From Gammaproteobacteria bacterium (GTDB taxonomy: Bacteria; Pseudomonadota; Gammaproteobacteria; Granulosicoccales; Granulosicoccaceae), in the NCBI GenBank assembly GCA_019634245.1, contig JAHQVR010000197.1:1-64000 (forward strand): a DNA stretch of 64,000 bases, written 5' to 3'. Below the pieces are notes generated by a model. The model made no database searches, was not told where the DNA came from, and saw only the letters and a program-made list of their open reading frames with translations. Both the position numbers and the translations under genes were made by a program. The first letter of the stretch is position 1, and every line of letters begins with the position of its first letter. Positions 55,918-64,000 of the stretch are shown piece after piece.

Positions 55918-56607
55918 TCAGTTGCCCGCTAAGGCTTCGCGCACCAACGGAATGGTTAAGGCCCGACCGTGGCTCAATGTGGTTCGGTCCATAAGATCTA
56001 CGATCGTCACCAAATGACCGATGTCGCGTTTTTGCCGATTTAAAATATAGTGACAGACTTCTTCACTAGCACTCATACCTCGGACCGCAAACACCTGGGA
56101 CAGTGCAGCCGGCAGGTCTGTATCTGATAACGGAGATAGCGCAAACACTGCGCCCCAGCTGAGTCTTGTACGTAGGTCTGGCAATGCCAACGGTAACTCA
56201 TCAACAGCGGTTCGGCAGAAAAACATCAGGCGTGTACCAGAGGCCTTACAGCGATTAATACAATGAAACCACGGTTCCTCAGCATGCTGGTGTAACTGCT
56301 CAAATTCATCTACACAAACCAGGTCATACTGCTCTAACCCAACTAAGGCCTCGGGTTGTCGCAACCATTCCGCCGGAATATAGGCAACTCGATAACCTTG
56401 AGAATTCGCTTGCGCACATGCAGCCATGGCTAAGTGAGTTTTTCCCACCTGTTCCGGGCCGTGAACAAAAAACTGCGTATCCGCACTGTTGTTATGGGTC
56501 ATTCCAGCAATGGCGGCCACGGCCACAGCGTTGGCCTCGGTGGTATAAAACGATTCAAAGGAGGCACTCGAAGTTGAATCGAGCTGTAGAGTCAGTTGTG
56601 GATGCAC
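55918..56607 (-). CDS. hda: Hda, DnaA regulatory inactivator
   Basis: This 229-residue AAA+ protein, with the beta clamp, stimulates DnaA-ATP hydrolysis after initiation. The N-terminal clamp-binding motif appears as 'QLTLQL'. The nucleotide site reads 'VHGPEQVGKTHLAMA', the Asp motif 'YDLVCVDEFEQLH', and the sensor 2 region 'ILNRQKRDIGHLVTIVDLMD'. It lies 13 bp after the DUF2066 gene, the usual neighbour. Confidence 0.92.
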   Translation of the reverse strand: MHPQLTLQLDSTSSASFESFYTTEANAVAVAAIAGMTHNNSADTQFFVHGPEQVGKTHLAMAACAQANSQGYRVAYIPAEWLRQPEALVGLEQYDLVCVDEFEQLHQHAEEPWFHCINRCKASGTRLMFFCRTAVDELPLALPDLRTRLSWGAVFALSPLSDTDLPAALSQVFAVRGMSASEEVCHYILNRQKRDIGHLVTIVDLMDRTTLSHGRALTIPLVREALAGN

Positions 56608-56620
56608 CGGTGTTGGATCG

Positions 56621-57868
56621 CTATCTCAAATAGTCCAAACTGAGCTCCACATTACCGGCTAAGGCACTGCGGGTCACTGATGCCGGAGCGCCGGTTTGCC
56701 GAAGCCAATCAATGGAACTTAAGGCAGTGACCACATCCCGAACACTACTTCGTGGGCTAATGCTAAATACCATACCGTCTACACTGATTTCCTTCACCGA
56801 CGCTATCGATACATTATTTACAGACGCCATGAACTTTAAAACGTCGGCATAGCTAGCGACCGAATTGATCGAAGACACCCAGATAAGGGCTTCAGATTGA
56901 GTCGGGCCACTGGTGTTGCCCAGTTGAAACGCCGTTGCAGTGCCCGCTGCATTATCGGGTGAGCGCAACCAACCCAGCCCAGTTTGTAGTGCCGCATCCA
57001 GGCTAGTACTGGTAACACTACTTTCTTCGGATTGTCCGTCTGCTGTAAAGCGTGTCCAGCGACCTGTCCAGCCACCAGTGCGGGCCCGCGATAGATCGGC
57101 TACCGCGATGATCTGTTGTCCATAGCGCGTCGAAGCGGCAATGATCTTTTCCAAATCAACCGAGCGGAGGTCGTCAGCAGTTAAATTAGCCTGATCCGCA
57201 GAATCAACAAACGGGAACGTCAGTGTTAAACCCAAGCCACCAGCAATTTCATTGGCCCGTCTGACAATTTTTTCGCCGCTGCTCCCGCCGACTAAAACAT
57301 CCTCACCATTATCGTCAATCAGCAGCCAGACCAGCGCCTGCCGCACACTGGCAAACGGTGTGGCACTCTGGTCTGCGGCGGGCTCAGTCGTTGAAGAAGC
57401 GTTGCCCTTACGGGCAATTAATTGCCGAATCCGGCTACTGTTGAACGACACGCTCATCAGCTGCGTCGCTTTACCGGTGGCTCGAACTCTATCCGTGACG
57501 GACACATCGCGGCCAATCACCTGCCCAACTTCGGGAGTACGGTAGGCCACCGACTCTACATAATCTTCAGCATTCGCTAAACCCGCTCGAATATCGTCGC
57601 GATTGAGCAAAGTTTTATCACCACTATTACGCAACAACACCCGACGCATCGCCACAAGAAAGGCAGCACTTTGTTCTGAATCACTGCGATCAGCAATAGC
57701 CACTTCATCCGTAAAGGCATCAGACTGTGCGTGTGCCCCGCCAAGCATGAGAAGCATTAAAATAAGCGCACACACCGAGCTCCCAATGATCCCAGCGCAT
57801 TTTCGACTATTTTTTACAAGCTTTCTATTCGATTTCACTGCTTGAGACTCAATCCAAAGGCGTATCAT
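56621..57868 (-). CDS. DUF2066 exported protein
   Basis: This 415-residue protein has a positively charged N-terminus, a hydrophobic signal segment ('SVCALILMLLMLGGAHA') and a DUF2066 domain ('AFLVAMRRVLLRNSGDKTLLNRDDIRAGLANAEDYVESVAYR'). The rest is beta-rich with no catalytic motif. The function is unknown. Order purM / DUF2066 / hda is conserved. The ATG at 57868 is used; a GTG five codons earlier is possible. Confidence 0.82.
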   Translation of the reverse strand: MIRLWIESQAVKSNRKLVKNSRKCAGIIGSSVCALILMLLMLGGAHAQSDAFTDEVAIADRSDSEQSAAFLVAMRRVLLRNSGDKTLLNRDDIRAGLANAEDYVESVAYRTPEVGQVIGRDVSVTDRVRATGKATQLMSVSFNSSRIRQLIARKGNASSTTEPAADQSATPFASVRQALVWLLIDDNGEDVLVGGSSGEKIVRRANEIAGGLGLTLTFPFVDSADQANLTADDLRSVDLEKIIAASTRYGQQIIAVADLSRARTGGWTGRWTRFTADGQSEESSVTSTSLDAALQTGLGWLRSPDNAAGTATAFQLGNTSGPTQSEALIWVSSINSVASYADVLKFMASVNNVSIASVKEISVDGMVFSISPRSSVRDVVTALSSIDWLRQTGAPASVTRSALAGNVELSLDYLR

Positions 57869-57917
57869 TGTACAGGCCAACACCGGTCACCCAATCTAGC
57901 AGATTAAAACAGACTTT

Positions 57918-58955
57918 ATGACTGACACAATATCCCCGAAAGGCCTGACTTATAAAGACGCCGGCGTAAATATTGATGCAGGTAATGAGCTTGTGGCGCA
58001 GATCAAGCCATTTGTCAAACGCACACACAGAAGTGGTGTTCTTGGGGGTCTGGGCGGGTTCGGTGGGCTCTTTGAGCTGCCTGCCGGCTACCAAAAGCCT
58101 GTTCTGGTCTCAGGAACTGATGGCGTTGGAACAAAGTTGCGGCTGGCTATCGACTTGCAGCGACCAGATTCTGTGGGTATCGATTTAGTGGCTATGTGTG
58201 TTAACGACATCATCGTCACGGGTGCCGAACCGCTTTGGTTTCTCGACTATTTTGCGACCGCCCGTTTGGATGTGGACCAAGCCAGTAAAGTGATCGAAGG
58301 CATTGCCAAAGGTTGTGAGTTGGCGGGAGCTGCACTGCTCGGAGGGGAAACAGCCGAAATGCCCAACATGTATCACGATGGTGATTACGACTTAGCTGGT
58401 TTCGCTGTGGGCATCGTTGAAAAAGAGCATATTATCGATGGCAGTGCGGTGTCGGCTGGCGATGTGTTGATCGGCCTAAGCGCATCCGGCTTGCACTCCA
58501 ATGGCTATTCGCTGGTGAACAAATTGCGAACATCTGCAAATCTGGAAAGCCCCTGCGGTGAGACAACGCTTGCCGATGCGCTACTTATGCCCACTCGCAT
58601 TTATGTGAAGGCTTTGTTAGCAATGCTGTCCGTCGTTACACCCAAAGCGATGGCCCATATCACCGGCGGAGGACTTACCGAAAATCTACCGCGAGTTCTG
58701 CCTGATAATTGTCTGGCAGAGATTCAACTCGACAGTTGGACAAGACCAGCAGTGGTCGACTGGGTTCAGCACGCTGGCAACATCGAAGATAGTGAAATGC
58801 TGCGAACCTTTAATTGTGGAATTGGGATGGTGATCGTCGTGGCACCCGAGCAGGCTGAGCCTGCGCTCAATGTTTTAGCGAGCGCAGGGGAAGAAGCTCA
58901 GGTGATCGGCTCTATCAGTCACAGCGCCGGCCCTGCCATAGTGGAGTATCTCTGA
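57918..58955 (+). CDS. purM: Phosphoribosylformylglycinamidine cyclo-ligase (AIR synthetase)
   Basis: This 345-residue enzyme closes the imidazole ring in purine synthesis using ATP. '[17 protein letters not shown]', '[15 protein letters not shown]', '[24 protein letters not shown]', '[12 protein letters not shown]' and '[17 protein letters not shown]' are signatures. It is followed after 2 bp by purN. Confidence 0.97.
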   Translation: MTDTISPKGLTYKDAGVNIDAGNELVAQIKPFVKRTHRSGVLGGLGGFGGLFELPAGYQKPVLVSGTDGVGTKLRLAIDLQRPDSVGIDLVAMCVNDIIVTGAEPLWFLDYFATARLDVDQASKVIEGIAKGCELAGAALLGGETAEMPNMYHDGDYDLAGFAVGIVEKEHIIDGSAVSAGDVLIGLSASGLHSNGYSLVNKLRTSANLESPCGETTLADALLMPTRIYVKALLAMLSVVTPKAMAHITGGGLTENLPRVLPDNCLAEIQLDSWTRPAVVDWVQHAGNIEDSEMLRTFNCGIGMVIVVAPEQAEPALNVLASAGEEAQVIGSISHSAGPAIVEYL

Positions 58956-58957
58956 TT

Positions 58958-59611
58958 GTGAAAAAACTGGTCGTCCTAATTTCAGGGCGAGGTTCGAACC
59001 TACTGGCATTACTGAACGCGATCGAAGCAGGCAGCCTGCATGCCGAGATCGTCGCTGTTATCAGCAATCGAAGCGAAGCACCCGGGCTGGAATTTGCCCG
59101 ATCCCGTCACATTCCGAGCATCGTCGTACCCTCCAAAAATCGCTCCCGAGCAGATTTTGAAGCGGAATTGAGCGCCGCGATAGAACAATACTCTCCGGAT
59201 TGGATCATTTTGGCAGGGTTCATGCGCATTCTAGGATCCGACACGGTGGATAGATTCGAGGGCCGTATGTTCAACATCCATCCCTCGTTACTGCCGAAAT
59301 ACACCGGACTCAATACCCACGAACGAGTGTTAGCAGCGGGAGATCAGGAGCACGGCGCTAGTGTACATATTGTTACAGCGGAACTCGATGGCGGTCCGGT
59401 AATCGGACAAGTGAAAGTTTCGGTGTTTCCAGATGATACGGTGGAGACGCTCTCACAACGAGTGCTTGCGCAGGAACACACACTGTATGTTCAAACTATG
59501 GAAATGTGTGTTCAGGAAAACATTTCGATGAAACAGAATTGCTGTTATGTCGACGGTAAAGCGGTGAGCTTGCCACTATTAACGTTAGATAACCGGGCGA
59601 TAGAAACCTGA
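58958..59611 (+). CDS. purN: Phosphoribosylglycinamide formyltransferase
   Basis: This 217-residue enzyme formylates GAR with 10-formyl-THF. 'LVVLISGRGSNLLALLNAI', 'AGFMRILG', 'FNIHPSLLPKYTGLNTHERVL' (catalytic Asn and His), 'GASVHIVTAELDGGPVIGQ' (Asp) are intact. The start is a GTG at 58958, directly after purM; translation is probably coupled. Confidence 0.96.
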   Translation: MKKLVVLISGRGSNLLALLNAIEAGSLHAEIVAVISNRSEAPGLEFARSRHIPSIVVPSKNRSRADFEAELSAAIEQYSPDWIILAGFMRILGSDTVDRFEGRMFNIHPSLLPKYTGLNTHERVLAAGDQEHGASVHIVTAELDGGPVIGQVKVSVFPDDTVETLSQRVLAQEHTLYVQTMEMCVQENISMKQNCCYVDGKAVSLPLLTLDNRAIET

Positions 59612-59614
59612 TCG

Positions 59615-60358
59615 ATGTCTTCAGTGAATACGCTTAAACACTTCCTTTGCATTGTGTGGAGCTTAACGCTACTCAGTGGCGCATCAGCCACCTATGCCAA
59701 CGACGAAATCAACCCATTCCAGGCGGTGTTCAGTGTCGGCAACGATACCTTCCATGCTGGGGATGCAAAACTGACACTCATCGAGCACGAAGGCCAATGG
59801 AGCTACAGTTTAATAACCAAACCTCGCGGCGTGTTTAAATTAGCCGGTAAAGGCAATATTGCCGAGAACAGTGATCTACACATTTCCAACGGTCCAGCGG
59901 GTTTGGTTTTTCAACCCACACAGTATTCGTACCGACAAGACAACGAAGCTCGGCGCAGCGTCGACGCAACTTTTGACTGGACGAGCCAAAACCTGACCTA
60001 CACCCGTCGTGGCGAAACCAAAACCATTGAGATCGACACCCCTCTTCTCGACCGTTTATCCGTAACACTTGCAGTGATGCAGGCACTCAAGGAAGGGTTT
60101 GAAACCGCCGACTTTCAAGTGTTTGATCACGGCTCAATCAAAACGATTCGCTTTATCAATCAAGGTGAGCAAAAGATTGAAACCAAGATGGGTACCTTCG
60201 ATACCATTCACGTAAAGCGCGAGACCGTCGGTGGCAGCTCACGGCACTCGGAAATCTGGTTTGCGCCGATTCTGGACTACGTACCGGTCAGGTTAGAGCA
60301 ATTCAAACGCGGCGATTTGGTGGCCAGAATGACCCTTAAAGACTTGTTGGAACCTTAA
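59615..60358 (+). CDS. DUF3108 exported protein
   Basis: This 247-residue protein has a signal peptide ('LCIVWSLTLLSGASATYA') and a DUF3108 domain: 'FQAVFSVGNDTFHAGDAKLTL', 'LVFQPTQYSYRQDNEARRSVDATFDW', 'LLDRLSVTLAVMQALKEG', 'IETKMGTFDTIHVKRE' and 'IWFAPILDYVPVRLEQF'. The fold is beta-rich and periplasmic; the function is unknown. It follows purN by 3 bp, as in many gammaproteobacteria. Confidence 0.88.
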   Translation: MSSVNTLKHFLCIVWSLTLLSGASATYANDEINPFQAVFSVGNDTFHAGDAKLTLIEHEGQWSYSLITKPRGVFKLAGKGNIAENSDLHISNGPAGLVFQPTQYSYRQDNEARRSVDATFDWTSQNLTYTRRGETKTIEIDTPLLDRLSVTLAVMQALKEGFETADFQVFDHGSIKTIRFINQGEQKIETKMGTFDTIHVKRETVGGSSRHSEIWFAPILDYVPVRLEQFKRGDLVARMTLKDLLEP

Positions 60359-60375
60359 GCCGGAGCTAAACGACG

Positions 60376-61215
60376 CTACCAGAAGCGTTTTTTGAACACG
60401 GCTCGAAGACGATAGTCAGGGTTTTCGACACTGTCATCGGTGACTGCTTCTACTGGCAACTGCAATTGAGCAGAGAACGTGAATTTGCGGTTTTCCCAAA
60501 ACAGGCTGGGGTTTAAAAACCAGGAGCTGGATGACTCCAGCGGATCGGCATCCGATTCTAATTCGTTCATATCGAAATCGCCTTGCAGTGACAGCAACCA
60601 CAATGGGGAGGCGCTAGTCAGACCTGTCAAACCGAGACGACGACCCGTGGTGACATCGAGCGACAATACATCGGATTGATCAGCACCATGGATGTCATCG
60701 TCGAATTTTTCCAAATTGACGTCCACGCCACCGTACCAAACCCGACCCAAACGACCGTACGATAAACCGAGCATGCTGGAACTCACGTAAGCCGTGCCGT
60801 CGATATCTTTGTCTTCATGCTCGATCTTCACCCCAGCCGAATATGAAAAACCGTTGTGCAGATCAGGAAAATGCTCTTGATAGGCATAGCCGGTATCCGA
60901 ATCGCTACTGCGAACATCCACTACCGGAGTACCAAACATATTCAGCCCAAAGCCGCCTTCTCGACTAAAATCAGGCAATGCGGGTTTTAGCTTGAAGGAA
61001 AACTCAGTTTGACGTTCAGTATCGAAGACAGGCTCCTCGTCAATCTCAGTGCTACGGGTGAAACGAATTGGGGTTAACTCTTCTGGGTCGAGTTCAAAGG
61101 GCGCGTCATCCAACTCTGGTTCAAGCGACAGACTGTAAGGGTCATTTGATTGAGCACACGCCGCCGACACCACAAAAGGTGCGAGTAGGGCAGAGATGGC
61201 AAGAGTGCGCTTCAT
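60376..61215 (-). CDS. Predicted outer-membrane beta-barrel-like protein, unknown
   Basis: I do not recognise the family. This 279-residue protein has a signal peptide ('ISALLAPFVVSAACA'), an acidic Pro/Glu-rich stretch (about 25-60; 'SLEPELDDAPFELDPEELTP'), and then alternating amphipathic strands: 'TEFSFKLKPALP', 'FSYSAGVKIEHED', 'MLGLSYGRLGRVWYGGVDVNLEKF', 'FTFSAQLQLPVEAV'. The C-terminus 'DYRLRAVFKKRFW' ends in an aromatic residue as in BAM substrates. It is probably an outer-membrane or periplasmic barrel. The ATG at 61215 starts the signal peptide. It is convergent with DUF3108 and divergent from darP. Confidence 0.7.
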   Translation of the reverse strand: MKRTLAISALLAPFVVSAACAQSNDPYSLSLEPELDDAPFELDPEELTPIRFTRSTEIDEEPVFDTERQTEFSFKLKPALPDFSREGGFGLNMFGTPVVDVRSSDSDTGYAYQEHFPDLHNGFSYSAGVKIEHEDKDIDGTAYVSSSMLGLSYGRLGRVWYGGVDVNLEKFDDDIHGADQSDVLSLDVTTGRRLGLTGLTSASPLWLLSLQGDFDMNELESDADPLESSSSWFLNPSLFWENRKFTFSAQLQLPVEAVTDDSVENPDYRLRAVFKKRFW

Positions 61216-61364
61216 GAGTTTTCGAACGTTCCTCGATAGCTGTGGCAGACTTTGATCATTAAATATCGGTTGTCGCAAAAAAACAACGTCTAATTACCCT
61301 TTTTTCAACATTTTCATAGTAATGCAGTTGATTCTTGACGATGAATCCAATGAGCCTTGACTAA

Positions 61365-61925
61365 ATGATAGCTAAAGACGGCGATTCTGCAGAGAATTCT
61401 GAAGACTTCGATGACCTCTCAGAAGTGTCAAAAAGTCAACTCAAACGAGATGCTCTAGCGGTGCGGCGCCTCACCGAGATTCTCGGTGGCATGAGCGCAG
61501 AACAACGCGGTGCGGTCCCTCTGCCCGATCCCATTCGAATAGCGCTAGCGGAGTTGGATCGCACGGGCAGCCGTGGCGCGCGGAAACGCCAAATCGGCTT
61601 TGTCACCAAATTATTACGAAAAACCGAGTTAGGACCGATTGAGGCGGCCGTTGAAGCGGAGCAGCTGCGGGCTCGAGCACATACGCTAGCGCACCATCGC
61701 GTTGAGCAATGGCGTGATCAGTTGCTGGGTTTAGCGGATGATTCTCCTAACGATGCATTGACAGCCTTGGTCAACGAATTCCCCGAGATTGATCGCCAGC
61801 TCGTCTCCCAGTTACAGCGCAATGCCTTAACCGAACGAGCGCGGAACCCCGATGCGCCTTCGAAATCGGCCAGGCAGTTATTCCGTGTCGTGCGCGATGC
61901 CATTGCCGATAGTGAACCTTATTAA
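61365..61925 (+). CDS. darP: Ribosome biogenesis factor DarP (YjgA, DUF615)
   Basis: This 186-residue helical protein matches DUF615: 'VSKSQLKRDALAVRRLTEIL', 'LPDPIRIALAELDRTGSRGARKRQIGFVTKLLRK', 'HHRVEQWRDQLL', 'LVNEFPEIDRQLVSQLQRNA' and 'KSARQLFRVVRDAI'. It promotes 50S subunit assembly at the peptidyl transferase centre. It is 4 bp upstream of the lipoprotein gene. Confidence 0.93.
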   Translation: MIAKDGDSAENSEDFDDLSEVSKSQLKRDALAVRRLTEILGGMSAEQRGAVPLPDPIRIALAELDRTGSRGARKRQIGFVTKLLRKTELGPIEAAVEAEQLRARAHTLAHHRVEQWRDQLLGLADDSPNDALTALVNEFPEIDRQLVSQLQRNALTERARNPDAPSKSARQLFRVVRDAIADSEPY

Positions 61926-61929
61926 TCCC

Positions 61930-62979
61930 ATGCGTCACTCTTGGCCGCTGGCAATGCTAGTGCTGGGTGTATGGTTGGTGGGCTGCACCACGGCCCGAAC
62001 TCAACCCGAACTATCTCGGGCGCCACCGATCAGCACTACACCTACACCTACACCTACACCAGCACCTACACCAGCACCAGCACCAGCACCAGCACCAGCA
62101 CCAGCACCAGCACCAATAGACAATCTACCGTTTCAGGTGGCCACGCAAAATCACCCGCAACTCGCTGAAATCAGCGGCCTGGTTCCCTCGCTCATAGAGT
62201 CGAATCGGTTGTGGGTCGTCAATGACAGTGGCCATGCATCAGAAGTACACGCATTGAACCAACAGGGCGAGCTCGAATATACCGTGCGGCTGTCGATCGA
62301 GAACCGGGACTGGGAGGATCTGGATATTCTTGCGATCAATAACCAGTCTTTTCTACTGATCGCTGATATTGGCGATAATCTAAAACGACATAGCGAATAC
62401 GCGATTCACTTTTTTAATGAAAGCCGTTTGGTTTCTGCAGGCACAGAGCGACTAGAACCGGATGCCACAGTGCGGTTCCGCTATGACGATGAGCCACACA
62501 ACGCCGAAGCACTCTTTTCCGATGGTGAGTATCTGTACCTACTCACTAAAGAACCCTTGCAACAGGGTCAAGCCGTCAACGGTGGCGTCTATCGACTACC
62601 GATCGATTTAACAAACTCATCGAAACTTCAAAAGGCAGAGCGAATCGCCACATTGGGCCTACCACCGCGTTCGGTATCATCGCGGTTTCTGGCGCGTCTG
62701 GCCGGTTTCGACATGGAACAACCCACAGCAGCGATGCGCTCAGCCGACCGTCGCTCACTCTACGTACTTAACTACCGGCATATCATGGTGTTTCATCGTG
62801 CCGTTGGTGAAACTTGGGCGCGCGCGCTTTCCAGAGAAGGTGTGCGGTTACATACCCACAATCTACCTCAAGCGGAAGCACTCGGTGTCAGCGACGCCGG
62901 CAATCTATGGGTTATGAGCGAGAAACTACCCGCTCAGTTATGGCTCTACGCCGGAGATTCAAAGCTGACCAGCCCGTAG
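61930..62979 (+). CDS. Predicted lipoprotein with Pro-rich repeat linker and propeller-like domain
   Basis: This 349-residue protein has a lipoprotein signal ('LVLGVWLVGC', Cys19) and a Thr-Pro/Ala-Pro linker (residues 37-62). The globular domain contains repeated short strands: 'ISGLVPSLIESNRLWVVNDSG', 'VHALNQQGELEYTVRL', 'NRDWEDLDILAINNQSFLLIADIGDN', 'NAEALFSDGEYLYLLTKE' and 'EALGVSDAGNLWVMSEKL'. This suggests a beta-propeller of the type annotated as esterase-like phytase or SdiA-regulated; no specific family is certain. It follows darP by 4 bp and converges on the yhdP-like gene with a 7-bp gap. Confidence 0.8.
   Translation: MRHSWPLAMLVLGVWLVGCTTARTQPELSRAPPISTTPTPTPTPAPTPAPAPAPAPAPAPAPIDNLPFQVATQNHPQLAEISGLVPSLIESNRLWVVNDSGHASEVHALNQQGELEYTVRLSIENRDWEDLDILAINNQSFLLIADIGDNLKRHSEYAIHFFNESRLVSAGTERLEPDATVRFRYDDEPHNAEALFSDGEYLYLLTKEPLQQGQAVNGGVYRLPIDLTNSSKLQKAERIATLGLPPRSVSSRFLARLAGFDMEQPTAAMRSADRRSLYVLNYRHIMVFHRAVGETWARALSREGVRLHTHNLPQAEALGVSDAGNLWVMSEKLPAQLWLYAGDSKLTSP
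62038..62115 (+). repeat. Hexanucleotide tandem repeat, 13 units
   Basis: Seventy-eight bases made of 6-bp units, first ACACCT then GCACCA, encode TP and AP dipeptides in the linker of the lipoprotein. As the unit is two codons long, changes in copy number keep the frame. Confidence 0.9.
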
Positions 62980-62986
62980 ACTTGAT

Positions 62987-64000
62987 CTACTGCGACAAAG
63001 ACTCTGGAGTTATGGGTTTGATGGACGGATTATCCCAAGAACCGGTGAGCGTATATTGCATTAGGCCAATGCGGTCAAAATCGACACCAATTGCTTTGAG
63101 AAAACCGCCAGCCAACAAAGCTCCCACGCCACCACTGGCTCCCCCGGAGATCGCGCCAATGATCGGTAATGCTGCACTGACTCTTGGCAGCACAGTGATC
63201 TCCTGGTTGTACTGCTGGGTCAATATATTCAGCTCTCCCGTTATATCGATGACACCAACCGCACCGTTAAGTTGAATCAGCCGAGTGTTAGCAACACCGT
63301 TGGCCAACTCTACCTCACCCTTAATGGAATCGTAATCCAAACCATCCTGAGTGATGTCTTTAAAATCAAAGCTAATTCGGCGCGGTAGTGTCTGCAGCGC
63401 AAACAACCCCATTAATCGTGCTGCCCCCGGTTCGAGTTGCAACAGCCGACCACGTTGTAAATCCAGTTCAAAGTTACCGTTGAGCTGAGCTAACCGAGGA
63501 GCATAGAGTGGGCCTGGCCACTGCAAAGAAGCAGACGCAGTGCCCTCACCTTCATTCATCACACCGGTCATGCCTAACCTTTCCATGGTCTCTCCCAAGT
63601 CGCCGCTCTGCAACGTCAGGTTCACTTGCGTTAGGTGCTTGCCAGCCAACGTAGGATTGACGTTTTGCGGGTCGCGTAATCGCCAATAGCCTTCGCCGAT
63701 CAACTGTGATGTTTCGTTAGCAAAGCCCAATGCATCGATGCTCAACCCCCCCACCTGTGGTCGAGTACGTATCACCAAGTCTTTTACATCCCACTGCTCC
63801 CACAGTAGATTTGCAACCCGAATATCCAACGGCGGCAGTAATCGAGGATCAATTAAAAACGTGTCGCTAACCGGTGACTCTGAAGGCAATCCAGACACCA
63901 CCTGTTTTTCAAAACGGTCCAATCGAGCCAACGCTTTTATGTCTTTTTTCCAATACCGCCTCGGATAGCGAACATTGCCGCTCAGAGATTGGTTACGGAT
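62987..64000 (-). CDS. yhdP: YhdP-family AsmA-like protein, C-terminal part (runs off window)
   Basis: The frame stays open from the stop at 62987 to the window edge, so only the last about 337 codons of a gene usually about 1,270 codons long are seen; the TTG at 63931 is not a real start. The end is typical of YhdP: 'GVIDITGELNILTQQYNQEI' then 'ALPIIGAISGGASGGVGALL' then 'YTLTGSWDNPSI'. YhdP is one of the AsmA-like proteins with TamB and YdbH that carry phospholipids from the inner to the outer membrane. In relatives it lies near tldD/pmbA and darP. Confidence 0.88.
   Translation of the reverse strand: MRNQSLSGNVRYPRRYWKKDIKALARLDRFEKQVVSGLPSESPVSDTFLIDPRLLPPLDIRVANLLWEQWDVKDLVIRTRPQVGGLSIDALGFANETSQLIGEGYWRLRDPQNVNPTLAGKHLTQVNLTLQSGDLGETMERLGMTGVMNEGEGTASASLQWPGPLYAPRLAQLNGNFELDLQRGRLLQLEPGAARLMGLFALQTLPRRISFDFKDITQDGLDYDSIKGEVELANGVANTRLIQLNGAVGVIDITGELNILTQQYNQEITVLPRVSAALPIIGAISGGASGGVGALLAGGFLKAIGVDFDRIGLMQYTLTGSWDNPSIKPITPESLSQ

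Noticed and set aside
62038..62115. Repeat array that could be taken for a CRISPR
   Set aside because: The units are 6 bp with no spacers and are in frame inside a coding gene.
1..64000. Defence island, prophage or integrative element
   Set aside because: No integrase, transposase, phage structural gene, tRNA-flanked repeat or defence domain was recognised, and gene order is the conserved housekeeping type.

Overview
The window is a compact, gene-dense stretch of a Gram-negative gammaproteobacterial chromosome. The evidence for this is an outer-membrane porin, BamC, a YhdP-type AsmA-like protein, lipoprotein signal peptides, and gene orders typical of the class: minC-minD-minE, ygfB-pepP-ubiH facing zapA-6S RNA-fau, rpsP-rimM-trmD-rplS beside ffh, pcnB-folK, dapA-bamC, and wrbA-DUF2069 / hda-DUF2066 / purM-purN. 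I cannot name the genus. I see no tRNA, rRNA, CRISPR array, insertion sequence, integrase or prophage. Base and codon use look uniform, so there is no obvious island.

Layout. 0-2.4 kb: an ArsR regulator with an AHSA1/SRPBCC protein, a porin, and a 500-bp AT-rich non-coding region. 2.4-8 kb: minCDE, dinB and a membrane GGDEF-EAL protein. 8-12.8 kb: bolA, slt, trhO, a methyltransferase and adk. 12.8-19.7 kb: a tightly packed six-gene minus-strand run (ygfB, pepP, ubiH, a CLC chloride channel, an O-acetylhomoserine sulfhydrylase and an alpha/beta hydrolase). 19.8-23.6 kb: a ZapB-like coiled-coil protein, zapA, a 6S RNA, fau, ilvA and rpiA. 23.6-30 kb: a CHASE2 histidine kinase with an OmpR-type regulator, a deoxynucleoside kinase, folK, pcnB and hslR. 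30-38 kb: ycgL, two small cytochromes c, htpG, a BenE-type transporter, rplS, trmD, rimM, rpsP and ffh. 38-45.4 kb: ypjD, a CorC-family protein, radA, xseB-ispA-dxs and an MBL hydrolase. 45.4-51.4 kb: bamC, dapA, a PerM-type protein, a LysR regulator and proS. 51.4-55 kb: a three-gene DUF3833 / chalcone-isomerase-like / DUF2878 cassette and a solitary GspE/PilB ATPase. 55-64 kb: wrbA, DUF2069, hda, DUF2066, purM-purN, DUF3108, an orphan outer-membrane-type protein, darP, a repeat-containing lipoprotein and the 3' part of a yhdP-like gene that runs off the window.

Functionally most of this is housekeeping: division-site placement (Min, ZapA), translation and tRNA/rRNA modification, isoprenoid precursor synthesis (xseB-ispA-dxs gives DXP and farnesyl diphosphate), purine and lysine synthesis, envelope assembly and RNA turnover. 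The accessory content is signalling (GGDEF-EAL, CHASE2 kinase) and a few proteins of unknown function. I did not find a convincing undescribed multi-gene system. The best leads are the CLC protein with channel-type residues embedded in a ubiH-metY operon, the DUF3833/CHI/DUF2878 cassette without its usual partners, the orphan GspE ATPase, long convergent antisense gene overlaps (dxs/MBL, 59 bp), and the hexanucleotide tract in a lipoprotein gene.
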